NCBI GenBank assembly: GCA_023444765.1
Contig: JAEXLY010000317.1
Coordinates: forward strand, 1 to 12,727
Source: Pseudomonadota bacterium
GTDB lineage: Bacteria; Pseudomonadota; Gammaproteobacteria; Xanthomonadales; Xanthomonadaceae
DNA: 12,727 nt
Reading direction: 5' to 3'
Part shown: one piece after another, positions 6,256 through 12,727 of the stretch
How positions within the stretch are numbered: position 1 is the first letter of the stretch
How the letters are laid out: every line of letters starts with the position of its first letter
The notes under the pieces: model-generated
Databases searched by the model: none
What the model saw: the letters and a program-made list of their open reading frames with translations, nothing else
What the model was told of the DNA's origin: nothing
Position numbers and translations under genes: made by a program

Positions 6256-8262
6256 TCAGCGCCAGATCGACACCTGCTCTTCGGTCTTGCGCATCATCGC
6301 GTTGCCGGTCTTGCACTTGAACGTCTCGACGAACGCCGGATGGTTGACCAGCGGGCCGTTGGCGCGCCACTGACCCGGTGCATGCGGCAGCGTGGACGCG
6401 TCGCGCTTCGCGGTCTCCGGCGACAGCTGCTCGCGCCACAGGCCCGCCCATGCCCGGAAGAACGATTCGCGCGCCGCCTGGTCCGGCGGTGGCTGCGTGC
6501 CCGACAGCGCGTCGAAGGCCAGCTCCACCGCGGCCAGGTCGGCCACGTTCTGCTCGCGCGTCAGGGCGGCGTCGACCCGCAGCCCGTCCGTCGCAGGATA
6601 GGTGTAGGACGCGTACTGCGCCGCTAGCTGGTTGGCGCGGGCGGAGAACGCCGATTCGTCCTGCGGCGTCCACCAGCTGCGCACGTTGCCCTGCGCATCC
6701 ACGAGCTGGCCCTTGAGGTCCACCGCGCGGCTGAGCTCATGCCCGACCAGCGCGCCGAAGCTGCCGTACTGGGCGGCGCTGTCCTGGCTCATGTCCAGCA
6801 CCGGGGCCTGGAGCGTGGCCGCCGAGACCACCAGGCGGTTGTGCGCCAGGTCGTAGGCGAGGGCCGGCTGCTGCGGCAGCACGTCCCAGCGGCGTTGCGC
6901 TTCGGCGCGGCCGATGCGGCGCATTTCCTCGCGGTGGTGCCAGGTGGAGGCGATCAGCATGTTGCTGCCGAAGCTGGTGCGGCCCATCGGCTGCACGCTG
7001 AAGTCGATGTCGTTGCGCGGTGCGCCCACCTCGATGTTCAGCGCCTGCAGCTTGGTCCTGGCTTCGGCGCGGGCGGCATCGGACATCCAGCCGTTGCGAT
7101 CGACCGCGCGCTCCAGCGCGCCGCGCACGTCGCCGGCGATGGATTCGGCACGCGCACGGGTGGCGTCGGGCAGGTAGCGGGCGACGTATTCGCGCGCCAT
7201 CATCGGGCCGGCGGCGCGGTTGATCGCGTCGAGCACCTGCGCGTCGCGTGAAGGGGGCGCGGTCAGCCCCCGCAACACGCGGCCGTTGAACGCGAAGTGC
7301 GCATCGCGGAAGTCCCTGGACAGGTACGGCGCCATCGCGTTGCCGATCTGGTAGCGCAGGTACACCTTCCACTGTGCGGGCTTGAGCGTGCGCACCAGGG
7401 TGTCGAGCTGGGTGAAGTAGTCCTGGTGGGCCATCGACACCGTGTCGGCGGCGACGCCCTGGGCTTCGAGGAAATCGGCCAGCTGCAGGTTGCGGAACTG
7501 CTTGGCGAAGCCTTCGGTCGGCACCAGTGCGTAGTTCTCGCGCGGGTCGCGCAGCGAGGTGATCGGCCTGGAGATGCGCGCGATGCGGGTCTCCAGGTCC
7601 AGTACCTGCGCCATCTCGTCCTTGAGCTGGTCGGCCGGCGTGCCGGTCAGGGCGAGGATCTTCTCCACGTACTCGGTGTAGCGGCCGAGGAGGGCGCGGG
7701 TATCGGCATCCTCGCGGGTGTAGAAGGCCGGATCGGGCAGGGCCAGGCCGCCCTGCGAGAAGTAGCCGATGTGGCGGTCGAGGTCGCCCAGGTCGAGGTC
7801 CGCGGTGAAGTTGAACGCCACCGGGATGCCGACCTGGTGCAGCGCTGCGATGGACGGCGCCACGTCTTTCGCGCGCTTGATCGCATTGATGCGGGAGAGG
7901 AGCGGGGCGATGGGCTGGGCGCCGTCGCGCTCCACCGCGGCTTCGTCGATGCCGCTGGCCCAGAAGTCGCCGAGCAGCTTCTGCACGTCGTTCTGCGGAT
8001 TGAGCACGGCCTCGTCAAGCAGGGCGCGCTGCTGCAGCAGCGCCTGCTGCTGCAGGGTGCCCAGGGCCGAAACACGCCCGGCGCCGGCCACCACGGTGTT
8101 GGCGGCCAGCCAATCCTTGTTGACGAAGGTATAGAAGTCGCTGCAGGCCGTGATCGTGGGCGCGGCCGGCTGGCGCTTGCGCTGCGCGTCGGCGTCGGTG
8201 GCAGCCAGCATCAGTACCAGGCTGGTGGCGAGGGCGGTGACGAGCGGCTTCTGGATCGGCAT
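6256..8262 (-). CDS. M13-family (PepO/neprilysin-like) secreted protein with degenerate zinc site, probable pseudoenzyme
   Basis: The 668-residue product has normal M13 length and an intact frame. A Sec signal peptide is evident (MPIQKPLVTALATSLVLMLA, likely cut after ADA near residue 26) with no lipobox Cys, so it should be periplasmic or secreted. M13 N domain features such as LLGDFWASGIDE, GGLALPDPAFY and the C-terminal FKCKTGNAMM are clear. The catalytic centre is altered. HExxH reads HELSR (508-512, bases 6727-6741), losing the second zinc His. The ENxxD motif reads QNVAD (571-575), losing the zinc Glu. The substrate-binding NAY motif reads LAY (468-470). The transition-state His627 and Arg633 (PHAPGQWR) remain. 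The last residue is Arg after the usually terminal Trp. It lies downstream of an intact paralogue. The ATG at 8262 was chosen over an upstream in-frame start at 8325 because it begins the signal peptide. Loss of peptidase activity is inferred. Confidence 0.9.
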   Translation of the reverse strand: MPIQKPLVTALATSLVLMLAATDADAQRKRQPAAPTITACSDFYTFVNKDWLAANTVVAGAGRVSALGTLQQQALLQQRALLDEAVLNPQNDVQKLLGDFWASGIDEAAVERDGAQPIAPLLSRINAIKRAKDVAPSIAALHQVGIPVAFNFTADLDLGDLDRHIGYFSQGGLALPDPAFYTREDADTRALLGRYTEYVEKILALTGTPADQLKDEMAQVLDLETRIARISRPITSLRDPRENYALVPTEGFAKQFRNLQLADFLEAQGVAADTVSMAHQDYFTQLDTLVRTLKPAQWKVYLRYQIGNAMAPYLSRDFRDAHFAFNGRVLRGLTAPPSRDAQVLDAINRAAGPMMAREYVARYLPDATRARAESIAGDVRGALERAVDRNGWMSDAARAEARTKLQALNIEVGAPRNDIDFSVQPMGRTSFGSNMLIASTWHHREEMRRIGRAEAQRRWDVLPQQPALAYDLAHNRLVVSAATLQAPVLDMSQDSAAQYGSFGALVGHELSRAVDLKGQLVDAQGNVRSWWTPQDESAFSARANQLAAQYASYTYPATDGLRVDAALTREQNVADLAAVELAFDALSGTQPPPDQAARESFFRAWAGLWREQLSPETAKRDASTLPHAPGQWRANGPLVNHPAFVETFKCKTGNAMMRKTEEQVSIWR

Positions 8263-8294
8263 GGAGCAGGTCCGGGGGATTCGGGGAGGCCGGG

Positions 8295-8303
8295 ATTCTA
8301 GCA
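8295..8303 (-). promoter_or_regulatory. Candidate extended -10 promoter for the M13-like pseudoenzyme gene
   Basis: On the - strand the sequence reads TGCTAGAAT: a TAGAAT -10 hexamer (five of six consensus) preceded by TGn, the extended -10 motif. It lies 33 bp upstream of the ATG at 8262. The -35 region is poor, which is tolerated with an extended -10. With the terminator at 8428-8455 just upstream, it suggests that this gene has its own promoter. Confidence 0.4.
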
Positions 8304-8427
8304 AGCCCACCCGGGCCGCCTTCACCGTCCGGCCCGGGCGCGCGATTCTGTGGGAAGCGTCGCGCTACGGGACTCCGCGCGGACGGCCCGGCGCGGTCGC
8401 CGTGGTCGACTGGCCCTGCCGCGAACG

Positions 8428-8455
8428 AAAAAAAGCCCGGCGTTCGCCGGGCTTT
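8428..8455 (-). terminator. Rho-independent terminator of the intact M13 gene
   Basis: AAAGCCCGGCG (8432-8442) and CGCCGGGCTTT (8445-8455) are perfect 11-bp complementary arms with a 2-nt loop (in practice about 10 bp with a 4-nt loop). On the - strand the stem is followed by a run of T, seven in total including the last three of the stem (A run at 8428-8434 on +). It lies 25 bp past the stop at 8480, exactly where an intrinsic terminator for the intact M13 gene is expected. It separates the two tandem M13 genes into different transcripts. Confidence 0.9.
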
Positions 8456-8479
8456 CTCATGGGGCGGACTACGTCGCGA

Positions 8480-10579
8480 TTACCAGATCACGACCTGGTT
8501 GGCCCCGTCGCGCACCATCGCATCGCCCGGCTTGCAGTCGAAGGCCGCGGCGAAGGCCGGCAGGTTGGACGGGGCGCCGATCGCGCGGAACTCGGCCAGT
8601 GCGTGCTCGTCGGTGACCAGGCGCTTGCTCACTTCTTCGGGGGTGAAGTTGCGGCGCCACACCGTGGCCCAGTTGAGGAAGAAACGCTGGTCGCGGGTGA
8701 GGCCGTCGGTCATCGGGTCCGGGGTGCCCTCGGTGGCCTTCTTCATCGCGTCGTAGGCCGTGGCCAGACCGCCGAGGTCGCCGATGTTCTCGCCCAGGGT
8801 GTGGGTGCCGTTGAGCGCGCGGCCGTCGGGCAGCTTGTAGGCGTCGAACTGCGCGATCAGCTTGCCGGTACGCTCCTTGAACGCGGCCGCGTCGGCCTCG
8901 GTCCACCAGTTCTCGAACTTGCCGGTCGGGCCGAAGCGGCTGCCCTGGTCGTCGTAGCCGTGGCTCATCTCGTGGCCGATCACCGCGCCGATGCCGCCGT
9001 AGTTGATCTCGTCGGTGGCCTCGGGATCGAAGAACGGCGGCTGCAGGATCGCGGCCGGGAACACGATCTCGTTCTGCAGCGGGTTGTAGTAGGCGTTGAC
9101 CATCTGCGGCGGCATCGCCCACTCGGTCCTGTCGACCGGCTTGCCGATCTTGCCGATCTGCCACCTGTAATTGAATTCCTGCGCGGCCAGCACGTTGTCC
9201 AGATAGCTGTCGCGGCTGGTGTCCAGCCCGCTCCAGTCGCGCCACTTGTCTGTGTAGCCGATCTTGGTGGTGAAGGCGGCCTGCTTCTCCAGCGCCTTGG
9301 CCTTGGTCTCCTCGCTCATCCATTCCAGGTTCTGGATGCGTGCCTTCAGCGCCTCGCCCAGGTTGGCCACCAGGGCCTCCATCTTGGCCTTGGACTCGGC
9401 CGGGAAGGCGACATCCACGTACATCTGGCCCATGGCCTCGTCGACCTGGCCGTTGATGGTGTCGAGCACGCGCTTCCAGCGCGGCTTCATCTCCTTCTGG
9501 CCGCTCAGCGTCCTGTTGTGGAACTCGTAGTGCTGCTGCGCGAACGCGTCGGACAGGTACGGCGAGGCACCGTCGACCACGTGGAAGCGCAGGTAGCTCT
9601 TCCACTGCTCGACCGGCACGTCGGACAGCATCGCGTCCACTTCCTTGAAGTAGTCCGGGACCGAGACCGAGAGCAGCTTCGGCTGCTCGATGCCCTGGGC
9701 CTCGAAGAATCTGGTCCAGGAGAAGTTCGGGGTCAGCTTGTCGGCGTCGGCGACCTGCATCGGGTTGTAGTACAGCGAGACGTCGCGAGAGAACTCGGCG
9801 CGCGACTTGGACACCTTCGCCAGGCGGGTCTCGAACGCCATCACATCGCTGGCCTGCTGCTGCGCGTCGGCCGCCGGCACGCCGGACAGCTCCAGCACCT
9901 TGGCGATGTGCGCGACGTAGGCCTCGCGGATCTGCGCGTGCTTGTCGTCGCTGTAGTAGGTGGTGTCGGGCAGGCCCAGGCCACCCTGGCCGGTGGCGGC
10001 GATGTTGATCGAGGAATCCTGGAAATCGGGCATCGCGCCCACGCCGATCAGAAAGCCCTGGCCCTTGGCCGCGGTCTGCTGCAGCCAGGTCACGATGCCG
10101 GCGGAATCGGCGAGTGCGTCGATCGCGGCCAGCTCGTCCTTCAGCGGCTCGATGCCCTGGGCGTTGATCTTCGCCTCGTCCATGCCCGTGGCCCAGAAAT
10201 CGCCGACCAGCTTCTCGACGCCCGTGGCGTTGTCCAGGCCGGCGGCGTGCTCTGCCAGCTGCTGCTGGATGGCGGTGGAGCGCTCGTCGAGCATCTCGAA
10301 CGCACCCCAGCTGGTGCGGTCGCCGGGTACCGGATGCGCGGCCAGGAACCTGGCATTGGCGTAGCCGGCGAAATCGGTGCAGGCGTTGCGGCTGTCGTCC
10401 AGGTCGGACAGCTGGAAGCGGTTGACGGGCGGAAGCTTGCCTTCGTCCAGGGTAAAGGCCGGCGTCGGCGCGCCAGCCGTCGGGTCGGCAGCGGCGGGCG
10501 CGTCCTGCTTGCCGCAGGCCGCAACGGCCATGGTGACGGCAAGGGACAGCAGCAGCAGGCGGGGTGCGGTGGCGCTCAC
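8480..10579 (-). CDS. M13-family zinc metallopeptidase, lipoprotein (PepO-like), catalytically intact
   Basis: The 699-residue product is a neprilysin/PepO-family endopeptidase. A lipoprotein signal (LLLLSLAVTMAVAAC, acylated Cys22 followed by Gly) predicts an envelope lipoprotein, probably in the outer membrane. The large helical N domain includes KLVGDFWATGMDE and GGLGLPDTTYY. The catalytic domain has all family residues: substrate-binding NAYY (495-498), zinc motif HEMSH (536-540, bases 8960-8974), GENIGD with zinc ligand Glu597 and Asp601, His659 and Arg665 for transition state and carboxylate binding, and a terminal Trp. M13 enzymes cut short peptides; the natural substrate is unknown. 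The start is GTG at 10579 with GGAG about 8 bases upstream. It is transcribed before a related gene lacking zinc ligands, but a strong terminator lies between them. Confidence 0.95.
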   Translation of the reverse strand: MSATAPRLLLLSLAVTMAVAACGKQDAPAAADPTAGAPTPAFTLDEGKLPPVNRFQLSDLDDSRNACTDFAGYANARFLAAHPVPGDRTSWGAFEMLDERSTAIQQQLAEHAAGLDNATGVEKLVGDFWATGMDEAKINAQGIEPLKDELAAIDALADSAGIVTWLQQTAAKGQGFLIGVGAMPDFQDSSINIAATGQGGLGLPDTTYYSDDKHAQIREAYVAHIAKVLELSGVPAADAQQQASDVMAFETRLAKVSKSRAEFSRDVSLYYNPMQVADADKLTPNFSWTRFFEAQGIEQPKLLSVSVPDYFKEVDAMLSDVPVEQWKSYLRFHVVDGASPYLSDAFAQQHYEFHNRTLSGQKEMKPRWKRVLDTINGQVDEAMGQMYVDVAFPAESKAKMEALVANLGEALKARIQNLEWMSEETKAKALEKQAAFTTKIGYTDKWRDWSGLDTSRDSYLDNVLAAQEFNYRWQIGKIGKPVDRTEWAMPPQMVNAYYNPLQNEIVFPAAILQPPFFDPEATDEINYGGIGAVIGHEMSHGYDDQGSRFGPTGKFENWWTEADAAAFKERTGKLIAQFDAYKLPDGRALNGTHTLGENIGDLGGLATAYDAMKKATEGTPDPMTDGLTRDQRFFLNWATVWRRNFTPEEVSKRLVTDEHALAEFRAIGAPSNLPAFAAAFDCKPGDAMVRDGANQVVIW

Positions 10580-10639
10580 GGGGATCTCCGGTTCGAAGGA
10601 ACGGCGTCGGCGGACGCGCCGGCGCCGGGTCTGGGCCGC

Positions 10640-10667
10640 ACTCTACGCCGCCGCCGGGGAGTGTCGA
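10640..10667 (-). promoter_or_regulatory. Candidate sigma70-type promoter for the intact M13 gene
   Basis: On the - strand, TCGACA (10662-10667, five of six matches to TTGACA) is followed after 16 bp by TAGAGT (10640-10645, four of six to TATAAT). The -10 lies about 60 bp upstream of the GTG start at 10579. Spacing and orientation fit a housekeeping promoter in the 182-bp divergent gap shared with the beta-CASP gene. Confidence 0.45.
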
Positions 10668-10733
10668 GGGTGTCGGAGGTCATGCGCCAGGCCGGGGGCC
10701 GCGCGTGCGGGCCCGGCTGCGTGCAGAATCGGA

Positions 10734-10745
10734 GCCTGCACAGGC
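10734..10745. repeat. Short inverted repeat upstream of the beta-CASP gene
   Basis: GCCTG and CAGGC flank a 2-bp centre, 16 bp before the ATG at 10762. Just upstream, CAGAAT (10724-10729) is a possible + strand -10 hexamer. A repeat here could be an operator, but it is short and could occur by chance in GC-rich DNA. Confidence 0.2.
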
Positions 10746-10761
10746 GGAATGGGGAGCGGGC

Positions 10762-12135
10762 ATGCGGGTATGTTTCCACGGCGCTGCGGGCGAGGTCACC
10801 GGTTCGATGCACCTGGTCGAGGCGGCCGGCCGGCGCATCCTGCTCGACTGCGGGATGGTCCAGGGCGGGCGCGACGCCGAGGCACGCAATTTCTCCGCAT
10901 TCCCGTTCGACCCGGCCTCGATCGACGCGCTGGTCCTCAGCCACGCGCACATCGACCATATCGGCCGCGTTCCGCGCCTGGTCTGGCAGGGATTCAGCGG
11001 CCCCATCTACATCCAGTACGCCGGGGCCGAGCTGCTGCCGGTGATGCTGTTCGATGCGGCCTCGCTGGCCGAGAACGACGCCGAGCGGGAGAACCGCCGG
11101 CGCCGCGCCGGCGAGCCCGAGGCCATGCCGCTGTTCACCCGCGAGGACGTGCAGGCGGTGCTGGAACTCGTGCAGCCGCTGCCTTACGGCAAGCGAGTGC
11201 AGATCGCGCCGGGCGTGGAAATGACGTTCCGCGACGCGGGCCACATCCTCGGTTCGTCGATCGTCGAACTGTGGGCCGATGGCCGCAAACTGGTTTACTC
11301 GGGCGACCTCGGCCCCGGCGGGACGCCGATCCTGCGCGATCCCGAGCCGGTGCGCGAAGCCGACCTGGTGGTGATGGAATCCACCTACGGCGACCGCAAC
11401 CATCGCGACCGCCTGGACACGATCCACGAATTCGGCGACCTGCTGGAGGAGGCCTGGAGCGGACGCGGCAAGGTGCTGATCCCCGCGTTCGCGGTCGGGC
11501 GTTCGCAGGAGCTGCTGTACTGGTTCGCGCGGCACTGGGACGAGTGGAAGCTCTCGCGCTGGCGCATCTTCCTCGACAGCCCGATGGCCGCCAAGGTGGT
11601 GGCGATCTACGACCGCCACCAGGCGCTGTTCGACGCCGACGCGCGCGCGGTGTGGAAGGGCCATCCCAACCCGTTCCGGCTGCCCAACCTGCACATCACC
11701 GAATCGACCGCCGAGTCGATGGCCATCAACCGCATCGAGAACGGCGTGATCGTCATCGCCGGCAGCGGCATGGCCAACGGCGGGCGCATCCTCCACCACT
11801 TCCGCCACGGCATCGACCGTCGCGGCACGCATGTGGTCTTCGTCGGTTACCAGTCCGAGGGCACGCTGGGCCGCCGCCTGGTGGACGGCGCGAAGTGGGT
11901 GCGCATCCACGGCCACGACTACCGCGTCAACGCACGCATCCACACCATCGGCGGCCTGTCGGCGCACACCGACCAGCGTGGACTGATCGCCTGGTACGAA
12001 GGATTCGAGGGGCGCCCGCCGCTGGTCCTGGTCCACGGCGAGGACAAGGCGCGCGAAGCGCTGGCCGGCGAGCTGGGGGAGCGCGACGGCATCGACGTGC
12101 GGCTGGCGCAGCCGGGGCTGGTGGTCGAGGTCTGA
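10762..12135 (+). CDS. Metallo-beta-lactamase/beta-CASP family RNase-like protein
   Basis: The 457-residue product starts with the MBL fold and carries the two-metal motif HAHIDH (61-66), then His161 in GHILGS and Asp182 in SGDLGP. The beta-CASP insert follows: ESTYGDR, LIPAFAVGRSQELLYW, and GSGMANGGRILHH. The C-terminal RNA-specificity part has GYQSEGTLGRRL, Gly-Leu-Ser-Ala-His402 and His425 in VHGED. All metal ligands are present, so an active zinc nuclease related to CPSF73 and T. thermophilus TTHA0252 is expected, acting on RNA. No KH domain is present. The ATG at 10762 is preceded by GGGGAG at good spacing; the open frame upstream is not protein-like. It is divergent from the M13 gene. 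The segment GPIYIQYAGAELLP differs from the usual Ala-Thr-x-Ala-Thr stretch in family members I recall. RNA substrates are unknown. Confidence 0.93.
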   Translation: MRVCFHGAAGEVTGSMHLVEAAGRRILLDCGMVQGGRDAEARNFSAFPFDPASIDALVLSHAHIDHIGRVPRLVWQGFSGPIYIQYAGAELLPVMLFDAASLAENDAERENRRRRAGEPEAMPLFTREDVQAVLELVQPLPYGKRVQIAPGVEMTFRDAGHILGSSIVELWADGRKLVYSGDLGPGGTPILRDPEPVREADLVVMESTYGDRNHRDRLDTIHEFGDLLEEAWSGRGKVLIPAFAVGRSQELLYWFARHWDEWKLSRWRIFLDSPMAAKVVAIYDRHQALFDADARAVWKGHPNPFRLPNLHITESTAESMAINRIENGVIVIAGSGMANGGRILHHFRHGIDRRGTHVVFVGYQSEGTLGRRLVDGAKWVRIHGHDYRVNARIHTIGGLSAHTDQRGLIAWYEGFEGRPPLVLVHGEDKAREALAGELGERDGIDVRLAQPGLVVEV

Positions 12136-12161
12136 GCGGGACGGCGCGGACGGCGGCGTCT

Positions 12162-12269
12162 GCCGAACGACCCCACCGCCAGGCCGGCCGCCAGATAGCC
12201 CAGCATCGGACCCAGGCCGAGCCTGCGGAACAGCGGGACGAACATAACCGCCGCGCCCAGCAGGGCCAC
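12162..12269 (-). pseudogene. Remnant of the N-terminus of a Kef-type (CPA2) cation/proton antiporter
   Basis: Translated on the - strand, these 36 codons read like the first membrane segments of KefB/KefC-type antiporters: ALLGAAVMFVPLFRRLGLG followed by PMLGYLAAGLAVGSFG. The RLGLG-x-x-LGY-x-x-AG pattern ending in G-x-F/W-G is typical of that family. Directly after it the frame becomes Arg/Pro-rich and runs antisense into the beta-CASP gene, so the rest of the roughly 400-600-residue antiporter is absent. Upstream the frame is Ala/Gly/Pro-rich with no clear start or ribosome-binding site; a GTG lies at 12269. The simplest reading is a deletion remnant. A chance match is less likely given 30 or so family-like positions, but the fragment is short. 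The rest of 12136-12312 shows nothing recognisable. Confidence 0.55.
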
Positions 12270-12312
12270 GGCCGCGGGCAGGCCAGGCGCGCCCGCTCCG
12301 GCGGCCGTCGCG

Positions 12313-12684
12313 TCAGCGCCTGCGCGTGCCGCTGCTGGTCAGCGCCAGCAGCAGGAAGCCGCCGGCCAGGCCCGTGTCCTTCATGAACTCCAGCAGTTCG
12401 TTGCCGCGTGCGGCCCCGCCCATCGCCCAGAAGGGATGCCACATCGCGGCCTGCGTGACCACCAGGATGGCAGCGAGCATCGCGGTGACCCGCAGACGCC
12501 AGTTGGCGGCGACCAGCACGCCCAGCACCAGCGCCGCGACGCTGAAGACCAGGGTGGCGCCGCTGATGGCCACGCCTTCGTAGGCGCGCCAGAGGCGCCA
12601 GCCTCCGGTGACGATGAGCGGGCTCGCCAGCAGCAGGCGGGCCAGGCTGGTTCCGGGACTCGATTGCGAGGAGCGGAAGGACAT
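12313..12684 (-). CDS. Small DoxX-like integral membrane protein
   Basis: The 123-residue product has four hydrophobic segments: about 15-28, 35-55 (ISGATLVFSVAALVLGVLVA), 62-75 and a C-terminal one around 101-117. Between the last two is HPFWAMGG, then NELLEFMKDTGLAGGFLLLAL. This His-x-Phe-Trp, Asn-x-x-x-x-Phe-x-Lys-x-x-x-x-x-Gly-Gly arrangement resembles the DoxX-like family of small inner-membrane proteins, whose function is mostly undefined. The ATG at 12684 was chosen. A GTG at 12723 would add 13 residues, and neither has an obvious Shine-Dalgarno. The upstream region lies outside the window. The family call rests on the last 40 residues. Confidence 0.72.
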   Translation of the reverse strand: MSFRSSQSSPGTSLARLLLASPLIVTGGWRLWRAYEGVAISGATLVFSVAALVLGVLVAANWRLRVTAMLAAILVVTQAAMWHPFWAMGGAARGNELLEFMKDTGLAGGFLLLALTSSGTRRR

Positions 12685-12727
12685 GCTGGCGTGGAGTGAA
12701 GGGAAACCCGCGCAGGGTGTCACAGGC

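Noticed and set aside
6256..8262. Decaying pseudogene as the explanation for the altered M13 motifs
   Set aside because: The frame is uninterrupted over 668 codons, with an intact signal peptide, conserved N domain and retained His627/Arg633. Replacement of specific ligands without other damage argues against simple decay, though recent inactivation cannot be excluded without relatives.
10564..10761. N-terminal extension of the beta-CASP protein
   Set aside because: The upstream residues are low-complexity and overlap the start of the divergent M13 gene; the ATG at 10762 has a good Shine-Dalgarno and begins the MBL fold directly.
8150..11044. Very long open frame on the + strand (964 codons) across the intact M13 gene
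   Set aside because: Its translation is low-complexity His/Gly/Val/Leu-rich text typical of the antisense frame of a GC-rich gene, while the - strand encodes a complete M13 enzyme with every motif.
1..12727. Mobile element, phage, CRISPR, toxin-antitoxin or defence system
   Set aside because: No transposase, integrase, regular spaced repeats, tRNA-linked attachment site or small paired toxin/antitoxin genes could be recognised; the genes are ordinary chromosomal functions.

Overview
The window is GC-rich (roughly two thirds or more G+C by eye), densely coded bacterial chromosome. The gene content fits a gammaproteobacterium of the Xanthomonadaceae (Lysobacter/Luteimonas/Xanthomonas type): a DUF47-Pit phosphate pair, M13 (PepO-like) metallopeptidases, an alkyltransferase-like protein, and an intergenic heptamer-type repeat of the kind I recall from that family. 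The lineage is inferred from content and style, not from a marker gene. I see no tRNA, rRNA, CRISPR array, insertion sequence, phage gene or defence system. Apart from one gene remnant this is ordinary core or soft-core sequence.

Layout, left to right. (1) The 3' part of a c-di-GMP phosphodiesterase (EAL domain), + strand, 2-478. (2) A two-gene unit on the - strand: a CNNM/CBS/CorC-HlyC membrane protein (1199-2503) overlapping an ExoD-family membrane protein (562-1221). (3) After a 286-bp divergent region, a + strand phosphate unit: a DUF47/PhoU-like protein (2790-3416) and a PiT-family phosphate transporter (3430-4557). (4) A foldback of degenerate 7-bp units (4563-4635) between convergent genes, then a small protein of unknown function (4640-5050, -). 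(5) Divergent from it, an alkyltransferase-like DNA-lesion binding protein with Trp in place of the alkyl-acceptor Cys (5095-5448, +), followed by a rhomboid protease (5542-6195, +). (6) Two M13-family proteins in tandem on the - strand: 8480-10579 is a lipoprotein with every catalytic motif intact; 6256-8262 is a full-length, secreted paralogue that has lost two of its three zinc ligands. A clear intrinsic terminator lies between them. (7) A beta-CASP metallo-beta-lactamase RNase-like protein (10762-12135, +). (8) A short remnant resembling the N-terminus of a Kef-type cation/proton antiporter (12162-12269, -) and a small DoxX-like membrane protein (12313-12684, -).

How the genes work together. 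The DUF47 and Pit genes are the clearest functional unit (low-affinity phosphate uptake and its accessory protein). The CNNM-type protein and ExoD-like protein are probably co-translated membrane proteins. The two M13 proteins probably arose by duplication. The upstream copy should be an active envelope endopeptidase, while the downstream copy looks like a maintained pseudoenzyme. That pair is the most interesting item in the window. The other neighbours show no obvious shared pathway.
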